56,211 nt of DNA, from assembly GCA_013141455.1 (NCBI GenBank), contig JABFQW010000096.1:1-56211 (forward strand). Direction: 5' to 3'. Within the stretch, counting starts at the first letter, position 1. Each line of letters opens with the position of its first letter. The DNA comes from Bacteroidales bacterium (GTDB lineage: Bacteria > Bacteroidota > Bacteroidia > Bacteroidales > F082). This document shows, piece by piece, positions 8,399-16,388 of the stretch. The position numbers and the translations under genes are program-made. The notes beneath the pieces are model-generated. The model had not been told where the DNA came from and made no database searches. It saw nothing but the letters and a program-made list of their open reading frames with translations.

Positions 8399-10009
8399 AT
8401 GCAAGTAACCGTTACCAGGAAAAAATTCATTTTTTCACCCGATCCTTCACGGATTATCGCCCGTTTTTTACAAATAAGCGAAGAACGATCGGCCGATATT
8501 ATACGGATGGTATTGGCCATGCCCGAAAAAGAAGTAAATATTGCCATGAGTCAGCTGCTGCGTGGCTATTCGCAACGCCACCGGAATATTTCACGCATCT
8601 TTGAGAAGCATTTCGCCAAACTGGCGCCGGTATTTAATAAAATTGAGGTGAATGAGAAGGATCTGAGCGTGTCTCAAAAAGCGCTCTTAGGTTCCTATTT
8701 TACCATGGAATATTCGATTGAATCCGCTGCTTTTTTTAACCCTTCTGTGGTGGAGAATCCCGATCAGTCAGAAGTGAAATCTGATGAAAAAAGGGTGATT
8801 TTTAGTTTTCGGGCAACCGGTGAAGGACATATTTCATCTATCGTATTCCGTTCGGGCATCCTCGACAAGAATAATAACCTCACTATTGAACCGGTTGGTA
8901 AAATGTTAGCCGAGGCAGATGTAATCAAACGGCATGTTTACGATAAAAAATCATTCAAGGAGAAAATTGACGAAATGCAGGCCCATATCGTAGAGGTTCA
9001 TCCGGCAACGCTGGATAAACTGGAGGTATCGCAAGTTCCTGAAAACGTAATTTCTCCTGCTGTTGTTGGAAAAACCGATGAAAAAAAAATCAATGAAAAT
9101 GCTGTTTCCCCGGCATTTATCTTAGATAAATTAGAGGCCAGTTTTACCTATGGCGATTTGATGAGGAACATCGAAATAGCCCGAAAAAATCCTGACCTTA
9201 CTGAAGATCAAAAAAAAATAATTCAACAAATGATGTGGCTGGCTTCATCACACTATGAGATTGATTTTTCTATCGATTCAGCCATCTCCGAAAGGGTGAT
9301 TTTTCCTATTTCAGCCACAGAACAGCGCGGCATCGAAGATGCCCGTTTTGTTAAATTCACTGAAGAAAACGGCGATATTGTTTATTATGCTACTTACACG
9401 GCTTACGATGGCATGGTTGTGCTGCCTAAGTTAATAAAAACAAAAGATTTTTATAATTTCAAAATATTGCCCATCAATGGTGAAGTGGCCCAAAACAAAG
9501 GGATGGCGCTGTTTCCGCGTAAAATAAAAGGGAAATATGCCATGCTTTGCCGGATTGATGGGGTCAATAATTATATTGCCTATTCTGATAGCATTAATTT
9601 ATGGCATGAGGCGAAAATTATCCAACGACCCAAATATCCATGGGAGCTTGTGCAAATAGGCAATGCCGGTTCGCCGATTGAAACAGAAGATGGCTGGCTG
9701 GTTATCACACACGCGGTTGGTTCGATGCGCGAATATACGCTCGGTGCTTCATTGTATGATCTTGATAATCCGGAGATTGAAATTGGCAGATTAGCCGAAC
9801 CTTTGATGGTACCCAACGAAGTTGAAAGGGAAGGATATGTGCCTAATGTGATTTATTCGTGCGGATCGATTATTCACAATGATGAACTGATTATTCCTTA
9901 TGCCATGTCGGATCATTCGTCAACCTATGCCACAGTAAAAATTAAGGAATTGCTGCTTGCCCTGAAAACTTCCGAAAAAAGTGAAGAAGAGCTGAAAGGT
10001 GAGAAATAA
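8399..10009 (+). CDS. GH130 family glycoside phosphorylase/hydrolase (mannoside-active)
   Basis: The 536-residue protein matches the GH130 five-bladed beta-propeller family (PF04041). The hallmark GIEDARFVKF is near residue 318, followed by YYATYTAYDG, FPRKIKGKYAMLCRIDG and a conserved C-terminal block with NVIYSCGSIIHNDELIIPYA. The first ~250 residues are a longer N-terminal part seen in one GH130 clade that often sits beside a large glycosyltransferase. No signal peptide is visible, so it is probably cytoplasmic. GH130 enzymes mostly phosphorolyse or hydrolyse beta-mannosides. Together with the glycosyltransferase at 326-2704 it suggests synthesis and recycling of an intracellular or cell-envelope mannose glycan. 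The exact linkage cannot be read from the sequence. Confidence 0.88.
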   Translation: MQVTVTRKKFIFSPDPSRIIARFLQISEERSADIIRMVLAMPEKEVNIAMSQLLRGYSQRHRNISRIFEKHFAKLAPVFNKIEVNEKDLSVSQKALLGSYFTMEYSIESAAFFNPSVVENPDQSEVKSDEKRVIFSFRATGEGHISSIVFRSGILDKNNNLTIEPVGKMLAEADVIKRHVYDKKSFKEKIDEMQAHIVEVHPATLDKLEVSQVPENVISPAVVGKTDEKKINENAVSPAFILDKLEASFTYGDLMRNIEIARKNPDLTEDQKKIIQQMMWLASSHYEIDFSIDSAISERVIFPISATEQRGIEDARFVKFTEENGDIVYYATYTAYDGMVVLPKLIKTKDFYNFKILPINGEVAQNKGMALFPRKIKGKYAMLCRIDGVNNYIAYSDSINLWHEAKIIQRPKYPWELVQIGNAGSPIETEDGWLVITHAVGSMREYTLGASLYDLDNPEIEIGRLAEPLMVPNEVEREGYVPNVIYSCGSIIHNDELIIPYAMSDHSSTYATVKIKELLLALKTSEKSEEELKGEK

Positions 10010-10099
10010 TCTGAGCAAACGCTACGACTATAAAAGATAAAGGTTAAGCGTTCAACAACTTAACCTTTATCTGAAGCTGAAATACTTTTGAAAATATTT

Positions 10100-10350
10100 G
10101 GATATAGAGCCTGCTGAAAAAGTCTGAAAGACTTAAATTTCAATAACCGCCGGCGAAGCCGGTGGTAAAGAAAATGAACATGAACAGCCCTGAAAGGGCT
10201 GAATTTACTCATATTCAGCCCTTTCAGGGCTGCAATTTATTGTACTCCATTTTCCCTGCACTTCGTGCATGGTTATTCAAATTAAATCCTTTCAGGATTT
10301 TGGTGCATGGAAATTATGTGCCATATCGCAAAAAGCTTGCAGTCGTTTCT
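10100..10350. repeat. Hairpin cluster with GAA/TTC loops
   Basis: The spacer 10010-10414 contains no gene. It carries at least six small hairpins in a row: AGTCT-GAA-AGACT, CCGGC-GAA-GCCGG, AGCCCT-GAA-AGGGCT, AGCCCT-TTC-AGGGCT, TGCAC-TTC-GTGCA and AATCCT-TTC-AGGATT. The two AGCCCT hairpins also pair with each other as an inverted repeat around ACTCATA. All loops are GAA on one side of the cluster and TTC on the other, so the cluster as a whole has dyad-like character. It looks like a REP/BIME-type element; no transposase is nearby. It could also terminate the GH130 transcript. Confidence 0.65.
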
Positions 10351-10414
10351 TAAAACTTTATCTTATCTCATTCTTTCAATGATTGTTAACAGTTTTTAAG
10401 CAGTCCCTATATAA

Positions 10415-11092
10415 TCAGAACCGGTATCCGACTGAAAAACCGAAACCAGTATTTTTAATCGCTGTTTTACCTTCTGCAATTCGTTTGTCTTCAGGATTAA
10501 TTTTTATCATCCCGAGTTGTCCGTTCATCTGGGCAAAAAGTCCACCAGCCATTTCGTAGCCGGCAAAAACATTACCACCAATATCTATCGGTTTAAAATA
10601 CGTTACTACAATCGGATCACCAGCCTCAACAGGATTCTTGAATTCGATATCTGTCTCAAGACTTACTGCGCCGCCCTCCGACACAACCTTGCCACCGATC
10701 GCGTAACCAATATACGGACCGAAACCAACGATAACATGCCCGTTTCCAAGCAGACCTTTATAAAGGAAATTCAAAGGTAATTCGATATACGACAGTTTGT
10801 AAGTGCTGGTTACCGGGTCAACCGTTTTTTTTGCTCCTTTGGTGTTAAATACAAATCCGGGTTGAAAATAGAATTGAGGAACAAGCGGTATTTGAACATT
10901 AACACCAACATGATATCCTACAAGCAAGTTGTTTTCGAGTTGGTCGCCGGCATAATCTGTTCCGGTCAGATTAGAGAAATTAATACCTCCAAGTACCGTA
11001 AAAGATAGTTTTGCTTTATCTGCAATCTGGGCATTGGCCATACTGGCTGAAAGCAGCAGAAAAGCAATAATAGTGATCAGTTTTGTTTTCAT
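10415..11092 (-). CDS. Outer-membrane beta-barrel protein (PorT/OMP_b-brl_2 type)
   Basis: The 225-residue protein begins with a clear Sec signal peptide (KTKLITIIAFLLLSASMANA, then Q). The mature part alternates hydrophobic and polar residues as in small eight-stranded barrels: FTVLGGINFSNLTG, LLVGYHVGVNVQIPLV, FYFQPGFVFNTKGAKK, YIELPLNFLYKG, HVIVGFGPYIGYAIGG and a C-terminal GFGFSVGYRF ending in Phe. This matches the outer-membrane beta-barrel family common in Bacteroidota. Its role is unknown and is probably structural or envelope-related. It lies 23 bases downstream of the OmpA lipoprotein gene on the same strand and is probably co-transcribed with it from the promoter at 11944-12009. Confidence 0.88.
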   Translation of the reverse strand: MKTKLITIIAFLLLSASMANAQIADKAKLSFTVLGGINFSNLTGTDYAGDQLENNLLVGYHVGVNVQIPLVPQFYFQPGFVFNTKGAKKTVDPVTSTYKLSYIELPLNFLYKGLLGNGHVIVGFGPYIGYAIGGKVVSEGGAVSLETDIEFKNPVEAGDPIVVTYFKPIDIGGNVFAGYEMAGGLFAQMNGQLGMIKINPEDKRIAEGKTAIKNTGFGFSVGYRF

Positions 11093-11115
11093 AACATATA
11101 GTTTTATTGATTGTA

Positions 11116-11787
11116 TTAATTTGTGGCTTCTTTGGCTGCTTCTTCTTTCATTTTTTCATTGGCAGTGATCAGGAACTCAACCCTGCGGTTTTTTGTACGG
11201 CCACTTTCGGTGTCGTTGTTATATTTGGGAACATCCTCGCCAAAACCTCTGATGGCAATACGACTACCCCTGATACCTTCATTATTAAGGTACGATGAAA
11301 CAGCATTAGCACGCTGCACTGATAATTTTCTATTATAGGAATCACTCCCTTTGTTGTCGGTATGGCCCTGCAATTCAATATCTGTGTCAGCATAGTCGTT
11401 GAGTACGGTAACTAATTTGTCAAGATTCGTTTTGGCTTCATACGACAAATTCGATTTGTCAAATCCAAACAGGATATTGCTGCTGAATTCAACCACAATA
11501 CCTTCGCCAACGCGTTCTACTTTTGCGTCAGGAACGGCATTTTCAATTTCTTTCGCCTGTTTGTCCATTTTATGGCCAATGATTGCGCCTGTTGTCCCTC
11601 CTACTGCCGCTCCGATAATTGCACCCAAGGCCGTGTTTCCGGTAGCTTTACCGACAACTGCACCCATAGCACCTCCGGCAACAGTTCCTACTGCCGCGCC
11701 TTTTTGGGTTTTGTTTAACGATGCACAACCCGTAAATAGTAGTGAGACGCTTAAACCCACGATTAAACTCAATTTTACACTTTTCAT
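11116..11787 (-). CDS. OmpA-family lipoprotein with glycine-zipper domain
   Basis: The start at 11787 gives a 223-residue lipoprotein with signal and lipobox LLFTGCAS. An upstream extension to 11883 would put 32 unlikely residues before the signal peptide. Residues ~25-75 are a glycine-zipper segment (AVGTVAGGAMGAVVGKATG, AIIGAAVGGTTGAIIG). Residues ~110-215 are an OmpA-C peptidoglycan-binding domain with FGFDKSNLSYEAKTNLDKL, LQGHTDNKGSDSYNRKLS and RVEFLI. It would be anchored by its lipid and bind peptidoglycan non-covalently. It is preceded by a 25-bp palindrome in its leader and by promoter copy D about 157 bases upstream, suggesting stress induction. Confidence 0.92.
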   Translation of the reverse strand: MKSVKLSLIVGLSVSLLFTGCASLNKTQKGAAVGTVAGGAMGAVVGKATGNTALGAIIGAAVGGTTGAIIGHKMDKQAKEIENAVPDAKVERVGEGIVVEFSSNILFGFDKSNLSYEAKTNLDKLVTVLNDYADTDIELQGHTDNKGSDSYNRKLSVQRANAVSSYLNNEGIRGSRIAIRGFGEDVPKYNNDTESGRTKNRRVEFLITANEKMKEEAAKEATN

Positions 11788-11819
11788 AATTTTGTATTTA
11801 ATTGCTAAATATTTCTCCC

Positions 11820-11844
11820 TATGAATTGATTTAATCAATTCATA
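11820..11844. promoter_or_regulatory. Perfect 12-bp inverted repeat in the OmpA-lipoprotein leader
   Basis: TATGAATTGATT, one base, AATCAATTCATA forms a perfect palindrome. It lies between promoter copy D (11944-12009) and the start codon at 11787, so it falls in the transcribed leader. It may be an operator, an mRNA 5' stabilising hairpin or a relic of a REP element. No second copy was noticed. Confidence 0.5.
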
Positions 11845-11943
11845 ATGTGATCCATTAATAGGAATATTAACTTTCCTAATCATTCATACCTGCTCATTCA
11901 TAAGCTTTTAACACCTTTCGGCAGCCAAACTTTTATCACTATG

Positions 11944-12009
11944 CAAAAGTCAATGCATCCGGGTGATAATATGTTACACAACTATGTGAATTATTTACAT
12001 CATTCACAC
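11944..12009 (-). promoter_or_regulatory. 66-bp tandem-site promoter element, copy D
   Basis: Read on the minus strand: GTGTGAATGATGTAA, then AGTTGTGTAACA with its hexamer exactly 21 bp later (one change, ATGTAA to GTGTAA), then TTTTG exactly 25 bp after that (11944-11948). It drives leftward transcription towards the OmpA-lipoprotein and barrel genes. It lies back to back with copy B, which faces right, so the two promoters share a 370-base intergenic region. Confidence 0.68.
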
Positions 12010-12067
12010 TTACATTGTATCAGTGCGGTAAACCAGAAAGTGTATAAACGGATTCACGGCTTTAAAT

Positions 12068-12133
12068 GTGTGAATGATGTAATTCTTAACCAAAGTTATG
12101 TAACACTTTTCTGTCTGTTAACCACCAATTTTG
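12068..12133 (+). promoter_or_regulatory. 66-bp tandem-site promoter element, copy B
   Basis: GTGTGAATGATGTAA (hexamer at 12077), AAAGTTATGTAACA (hexamer at 12098, 21 bp on) and TTTTG at 12129 (25 bp on). The start codon of the small acidic protein gene is at 12156, so transcription would start about 16 bases before it. The spacing from box to start codon is almost the same as in copy C upstream of the paralogous gene at 26143. Confidence 0.72.
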
Positions 12134-12155
12134 TTCATTAAAACCATTGATATTT

Positions 12156-12467
12156 ATGAAAACAAATGCTGACAATCAAAGCCTGATACCCGAGCGAACT
12201 GCTAACAATGAAAAATTCGATACAAAAGGCCATCCGAAAAATCCACCGAGTGAGGATATTTTCAGAAAATTTCAGGATAACAGGGAAGCAAATCCTGAGG
12301 ATTTTTCAAAACCTATTCATTCTAAGAGTGATACAATAGGGAAGAACAATCGTGAAGACATTAAAAACGATATTACCGGACTTGAAACAACCTTGCCTTG
12401 TTGCGATTTTGATGAAGAACAAGAGGCTATAAGAAGTGAATTTGTGAAGAATAATCCAACAGGCTAA
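12156..12467 (+). CDS. Small acidic hypothetical protein (SEDIYN/DVPGAELDD family, diverged)
   Basis: The 103-residue hydrophilic protein has no membrane segment and no known catalytic motif. It shares a layout with the product of 26143-26502: a Lys/Asn-rich N-terminus, a PPSEDIFRKF block (PASEDIYNIY in the other), then NPEDFSK (NPEDISK), and a C-terminal LETTLPCCDFDEEQEAI (LDVPGAELDDTMENI). This family is common in Bacteroidota but has no known function that I can name. The ATG at 12156 is chosen over an upstream TTG because it follows the copy B promoter at the same distance as in the paralogue. The shared promoter element suggests a shared, probably stress-linked, regulator. Confidence 0.72.
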   Translation: MKTNADNQSLIPERTANNEKFDTKGHPKNPPSEDIFRKFQDNREANPEDFSKPIHSKSDTIGKNNREDIKNDITGLETTLPCCDFDEEQEAIRSEFVKNNPTG

Positions 12468-12536
12468 ACGATTTTCATTATAAATTGAAATCGTATCATT
12501 AAAACATCTCCTGCTTTAATACCAATACATGACCGA

Positions 12537-12653
12537 ATGAAAATCAGCATTCTTCAAAAACTCATCATATTCTCTTTCATAATCCTGGCAGGCAATGGAC
12601 TAATTGGTTATGCCGTTTATAAAAGCAACCAGAAACTTCACGAATCAGAATAA
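12537..12653 (+). pseudogene. N-terminal stub of a CHASE3-type sensor protein
   Basis: A 38-codon frame encodes KISILQKLIIFSFIILAGN, then GLIGYAVYKSNQKLHESE and a stop. One hydrophobic helix followed by YKSNQKLHESE resembles the start of CHASE3-containing sensor kinases, where such a helix leads into the periplasmic sensor. The rest of the gene is missing: a hairpin element (12656-12688) and a truncated DUF6766 gene follow at once. It could alternatively be a real short membrane peptide, but the abrupt junction favours a deletion remnant. Confidence 0.4.
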
Positions 12654-12655
12654 TT

Positions 12656-12688
12656 AGTTCATGCTGGGTCGTGCCGACCACATGAACT
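12656..12688. repeat. Small hairpin element at a gene-fragment junction
   Basis: AGTTCATG and CATGAACT form a perfect 8-bp outer stem. Inside it GGTCG-TGC-CGACC forms a second stem. It lies exactly between the CHASE3-like stub and the 5'-truncated DUF6766 gene, so it may mark the deletion or insertion point that joined them. Confidence 0.55.
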
Positions 12689-12754
12689 CCTTCTATTAGC
12701 ACGGGCCATTTTATTCAGGCCACTTTCGAAAATTGGGAAAGCGAGTTCTTTCAA

Positions 12755-13198
12755 ATGGGATTATTCATTTGGTTCACTGTTTTTCTTAAACAAAAAGGTT
12801 CATCCGAATCCAAAAAGATAGGTGTTAAAGAGGAAGTGGACAGGCCGCCAAAGAATCATGCAAACGCGCCATGGGCAGTAAAAAAAGGAGGATTTATACT
12901 ATCCGTTTACAAACATTCGCTCACACTTTCGTTGCTGCTCCTATTTCTGATATCGTTTGTTTTGCATTGGTATGGAAGTAACAAAGATTATAACCAAATA
13001 AAGATGCTGGAAGGAAAAACCACCGAGAGCATGTTCAATTATCTGAACAACAGCAGACTGTGGTTCGAATCATTTCAAAACTGGCAAAGCGAATTTCTAT
13101 CGGTCTTTGCCATTATTTTTCTATCCATTTATTTACGGGAATTTGGTTCACCACAATCAAAACCTGTTGATGCACCTAATGCAGAAACAAGAGAATAA
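12755..13198 (+). pseudogene. DUF6766-like membrane protein, 5'-truncated
   Basis: The reading frame is open from 12686 and, before the first ATG (12755), already encodes family-type sequence TGHFIQATFENWESEFFQ. This continues into MGLFIWFTVFLKQKGSSESK and, further on, SLTLSLLLLFLISFVLHW and WFESFQNWQSEFLSVFAI. The tandem FENWESEF/FQNWQSEF blocks with flanking helices are the signature I know from DUF6766 membrane proteins. The expected first membrane helix upstream is missing, with a stop at 12683-12685 and the hairpin element in its place. Translation from ATG 12755 could still give a shortened 147-residue protein, so it may be expressed but is probably not intact. Confidence 0.6.
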
Positions 13199-13799
13199 AA
13201 TAAGCAAATATTTCAATCATCCGGCATGGATTTCAACTTAGTGAGGTATTGCCTGCCAGGCCGAGTGGGGTGGTTGGTGGCTTGCTACTGGTTTCTTGTT
13301 TCTGGTCAATTACACATAGTCATTTTCCTACACTGGCACATATTATTTGCATAGCTTATGATATCTCTGCCCGACGGAGACTGGAGGTTAGGCTGAGTGA
13401 TGTTAATAAAGTGCTGATTGATCATCAATTCGGTATCTGTAGGTCATTATCATGTAATTTATTGATTATTCATCGGTAAAAGACCGGAATGAAATACGAC
13501 GTAGTCTGGAGACTACGCCGAGCGGGGGGGAAAGTGGGAAGTGGGAAGTGGGAAGCGGGAAGTCGCCTGCCTCGGCAGAATGACGAGGGAAGACCGAAGA
13601 CGCCTGCTGCGGCGGCACGTCGAGGGAAGACAGTAATCGGTAGATGGACTGAAGACAATTGAAGACAGTGGACTTTACATTTTTTTTCAAAAATGCTTGG
13701 AAATAAAATATTTACATTTTACATTTGCTCTTTACAAACAAAACCAACATTACATTTTCTTTTCCGGAACAGATTGAATAACGACAAAAACTGTTTATC
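13199..13799. other. Gene-free decayed spacer with repeat fragments
   Basis: No intact gene is seen in these 601 bases. Around 13,345-13,440 the plus strand encodes AYDISARRRLEVRLSDVNK, like the end of a PAC motif followed by a kinase linker, so this may be a remnant of a sensor kinase. A GTAGTC-TGGA-GACTAC hairpin near 13,498-13,518 belongs to the phrase GACGTAGTC...TACGCCGAG, which recurs at ~15,191-15,216. It is followed by low-complexity GTGGGAA repeats. A phrase like CTTGTTTCTGG also recurs, reversed, near 21,830. Confidence 0.45.
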
Positions 13800-14063
13800 A
13801 TGGGCAACAACACATCGACCATCAATAAGTCCATTTTGATTATCCCAAGCCTTAAACCGTTGTTGGTTAGGAACGCATTGACCGTGACAAGGAGTCAGTT
13901 GGCGATGGTTAGGAACGCATTGACCGTGACAAGGAAGCAGTTGACGATGGTTAGGAACGCATTGGCTGTGACAAGGAGGCAGTTGTCGTTGGTTAGGAAC
14001 GCATTTACACTGACAAGCAGTCAGTTGACAGTGGTTAGGAACGTATTAACAATGGGAAATTGA
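13800..14063 (+). CDS. Small protein made of 14-residue repeats (42-bp minisatellite)
   Basis: From ATG 13800 the frame encodes 87 residues: a non-repeated head (GNNTSTINKSILIIPSLKPL) and then four and a half copies of a 14-residue unit such as VRNALTVTRSQLAM. The repeat lies at DNA level in 42-bp units (GTTAGGAACGCATTGACCGT...), with more third-position than first-position change between units, which hints at coding selection. No family is recognised. It is 99 bases upstream of the CarboxypepD-domain protein, with which it may be co-transcribed. It could also be a non-coding minisatellite whose period happens to be divisible by three. Confidence 0.4.
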   Translation: MGNNTSTINKSILIIPSLKPLLVRNALTVTRSQLAMVRNALTVTRKQLTMVRNALAVTRRQLSLVRNAFTLTSSQLTVVRNVLTMGN

Positions 14064-14162
14064 TAATTGAAATTTTTTAGCATTGATTTTTTTATGAATA
14101 AGGCCAACCAATTACCACAGGATACAGGCAATTAACAATTACTAATTAAAATCTGACTTATT

Positions 14163-15080
14163 ATGTTAAAAAAAATGATTAACAAACTCAGGATGCTGAT
14201 CGCTGTATTGGATTTCCTGGTTAAAAATTCTGCTAAACTAACTTTTGTTCCTGCGCTTGCAGGTTTTGTTACCTCGCTGCAGGAAACGATGGCACAAATA
14301 AGTGCTATGCAGGAGGCACAGTTAGTTACTTCGAAAGGCCATACCCTGACGAAGGACGCCCTGAAACAAAAAGCTATCAGTAGTATTCTTGATATCATTA
14401 AAAGGGCAAACGCCTATGCGGTTGTTGCCAATGACCTGATGCTGAAAGAAGCGATTAGTATAACAAATTCGCAACTTGAAGTAATGCCACAGGGTAATCT
14501 GGTGAGTGCCTGCCGGTTGGTTATTGACAGTTGCAGCAGTAAAATTGCCGATATGGCTGCATATGGCCTCACTGCCCAGATGCTTACCAATGCAGGTACC
14601 GATTTAGCCAATTATGAAGTAGCCTTACCGGGTGCAAAAAATATTATTGCTGCACGCAAAACGGCTACCAGCCAACTTGATACGCTATTTTACGATGCCG
14701 AAAGTACATTAAAGAAGATTGATGCCATGATGGAAATTGTGAGCAACACCGACCCGATGTTTTACCAGAATTACAGGAACCTGCGCGTTATTGACGACCT
14801 GAAAGGGAAAGCCAAAGCCAGCGGAAGCCAGGGTATTACGGGTACGGTTGCAAGTATCGATACCGGTCTTAACCTGGCGGGTGTTAAAGTTAGTATTACC
14901 GGAACAAGCTACGATGCAATAACTGATGCTGATGGTAATTACTCACTTAGCCTTGGAGAAACAGGCACTTTTAGCCTGAAAGCACAACTGAGCGGCTATT
15001 CCGATTATACTGAAGACGGTATTGAAGTGACGGCCGGTGAGTTTACCGATCTTGATTTCGATATGGAACAAGCCCAATAA
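14163..15080 (+). CDS. Helical protein with C-terminal CarboxypepD-like Ig domain
   Basis: In this 305-residue protein, residues 1-225 are mostly alpha-helical, with regular blocks such as AKLTFVPALAGFVTSLQETM and SSKIADMAAYGLTAQML. Residues ~226-303 form a CarboxypepD_reg/SusD-plug-like beta-sandwich: ITGTVASIDTGLNLAGVKVS, DADGNYSLSLG, GYSDYTEDGIEVTAGEFTDL. No clear Sec signal peptide is visible at the N-terminus (LKKMINKLRMLIAVLDFLV), although that segment is amphipathic. Its function is not known. The C-terminal domain usually mediates protein contacts on the cell surface or in the periplasm of Bacteroidota, which leaves the location of this protein unclear. Confidence 0.65.
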   Translation: MLKKMINKLRMLIAVLDFLVKNSAKLTFVPALAGFVTSLQETMAQISAMQEAQLVTSKGHTLTKDALKQKAISSILDIIKRANAYAVVANDLMLKEAISITNSQLEVMPQGNLVSACRLVIDSCSSKIADMAAYGLTAQMLTNAGTDLANYEVALPGAKNIIAARKTATSQLDTLFYDAESTLKKIDAMMEIVSNTDPMFYQNYRNLRVIDDLKGKAKASGSQGITGTVASIDTGLNLAGVKVSITGTSYDAITDADGNYSLSLGETGTFSLKAQLSGYSDYTEDGIEVTAGEFTDLDFDMEQAQ

Positions 15081-15232
15081 TTACATAAATAAATGATCGC
15101 CTGTTAGCCTGTGGTATGGTTTGGCGATTTTAAGGCTCATCGACTTCACTCAGGGGTTTCACTCCGGACAGGAGACCGGGATGGATGTTCGACGTAGTCG
15201 GGGGATTACGCCGAGTTGGGTTACATTTTTTA

Positions 15233-16069
15233 TCAGTCAAACCACACTAAACTAATCACATAACCATAACTATCAGAGTAAAAACACTGCTCATACATTT
15301 GTCTGTCTGCACGATGGTCGTCTGGTGGTGGGTTAAACCAATTGTCAGCATCAAGGAGTTCAACACTTGTGAATTTGCGTTCTAGCATTGTATAATATTC
15401 TCCTGCTACAGTTGTTTGCGGAACTGGTTCGCCAATTTTGAAATTGAATTTCCAGTTTGGAAAGTCAGCGCTTTTTACAAACCATTTTGCAATGTTGTCC
15501 TTAGAAATCACTGCAAAAATTTCATGAGTTCCAATATCACCGAAGCGAATTAGAGTTGAAAGAATACTTGTCTTAAAACTTTCCGAAAGATTAATTAAAG
15601 TATCAAGCGAAAATTTTCTATTACCAGATTGTCTTTTATATTCCAAAGAATGATTTCTGAATTTATCTCTTGGCATCAGCAAGCAACTTGCAAAGTAATC
15701 AGCTTCTTCTTCAATTATGGACTTTTGATTTATGTTATGAAAAGAGGCATGAGGTTCAAGCAAACCATATTTCAAACCCAAGCGATGTTCGTCTAATAAG
15801 AAGTGCCCTAGCTCGTGTGCTAAAGTAAATCGTCCTCGTTTTGAATCTTGTTTGTTGCCATTGTCAATGTTTATGTGAATATGAAAATTGCAGTTATTGG
15901 TGTCGTAAAGCAACATTCCGTCAAAAGCATCTTCATAATTATCAAAATGCAATGGTACATCTTCAAAGTAAGCAATCTCCTTAAGCAACGTAAGATTCCT
16001 ATCTGAAAACTCATAGGCAACAAATTCAGCCAACTTACTTATTTGAATCTTCCGATGTGGATGAATCAT
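15233..16069 (-). CDS. ImmA/IrrE family metallopeptidase
   Basis: With the start at 16069 the protein has 278 residues. The zinc site is FTLAHELGHFLLDEH (HExxH) in the middle, with a downstream glutamate in IIEEEADYFASCLLMPRD, the usual ImmA/IrrE (PF06114) arrangement. The C-terminal ~110 residues are a separate domain of unknown role. A longer frame to 16165 exists, but the extra 32 residues are read in another frame through the preceding gene and are unlikely. It overlaps the 117-residue gene upstream by 35 bases, so the two are translationally coupled. Family members cleave repressors or regulators. Here the substrate may be the adjacent small protein, the sigma-like factor or a ubiquitin-like conjugate; this is inference. 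Confidence 0.85.
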   Translation of the reverse strand: MIHPHRKIQISKLAEFVAYEFSDRNLTLLKEIAYFEDVPLHFDNYEDAFDGMLLYDTNNCNFHIHINIDNGNKQDSKRGRFTLAHELGHFLLDEHRLGLKYGLLEPHASFHNINQKSIIEEEADYFASCLLMPRDKFRNHSLEYKRQSGNRKFSLDTLINLSESFKTSILSTLIRFGDIGTHEIFAVISKDNIAKWFVKSADFPNWKFNFKIGEPVPQTTVAGEYYTMLERKFTSVELLDADNWFNPPPDDHRADRQMYEQCFYSDSYGYVISLVWFD

Positions 16070-16388
16070 TCTCAGGCTTGTTTTGGTTTTTTCTAATTTT
16101 TTCCATAATGTGCTTTGGCAATTCGTTTCCGTTTCGTGCTGCCATTCTATATGGACTAATTTCATTTTGTTTAATGCTGTCAGGAATTTTCAAAATTATC
16201 TTTACCCTGAAAGTTCCGTCAATGATTCTGTCAGGGTCAATTTCTGTTCCTTTCAAGCCGAAATTATCATCGCTGTAAAGTTTTTCAAATCTTTCCAGCT
16301 CAACTTCATTCCTTGGAAAAAGGAAACCAGTTGAAGATAACCATTCGGTTATGTTCTCAGGTGTGATGTGTTTTTTATTTTGAGCCAT
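16035..16388 (-). CDS. Small conserved protein between sigma-like factor and ImmA peptidase
   Basis: The 117-residue protein has no membrane segment. It has a compact N-terminal part (ITPENITEWLSSTGFLFPRN, ELERFEKLYSDDNFGL, TEIDPDRIIDGTF) and a charged Ser/Asn/Glu-rich tail. It overlaps the upstream sigma-like gene by 14 bases and the downstream peptidase gene by 35 bases. Such tight overlaps suggest a fixed three-gene unit. I do not recognise a named family. By position it could be an antagonist of the sigma-like factor that the peptidase removes, as in other ImmA systems, but nothing in the sequence proves this. Confidence 0.72.
   Translation of the reverse strand: MAQNKKHITPENITEWLSSTGFLFPRNEVELERFEKLYSDDNFGLKGTEIDPDRIIDGTFRVKIILKIPDSIKQNEISPYRMAARNGNELPKHIMEKIRKNQNKPENDSSTSEDSNK

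Noticed and set aside
11399-11824. 141-codon plus-strand frame rich in Pro/Ala/Val opposite the OmpA lipoprotein
   Set aside because: It is the antisense of the glycine-zipper coding region; the low-complexity protein is a shadow of GGC/GCC codons.
13800-14063. CRISPR array at the 42-bp repeats (also 44339-44598)
   Set aside because: The units are contiguous tandem repeats with no unique spacers, and no cas genes are present.
14132-14398. Open minus-strand frame opposite the CarboxypepD-domain gene
   Set aside because: It is antisense to a well-supported gene with domain matches, and its translation shows no family pattern.
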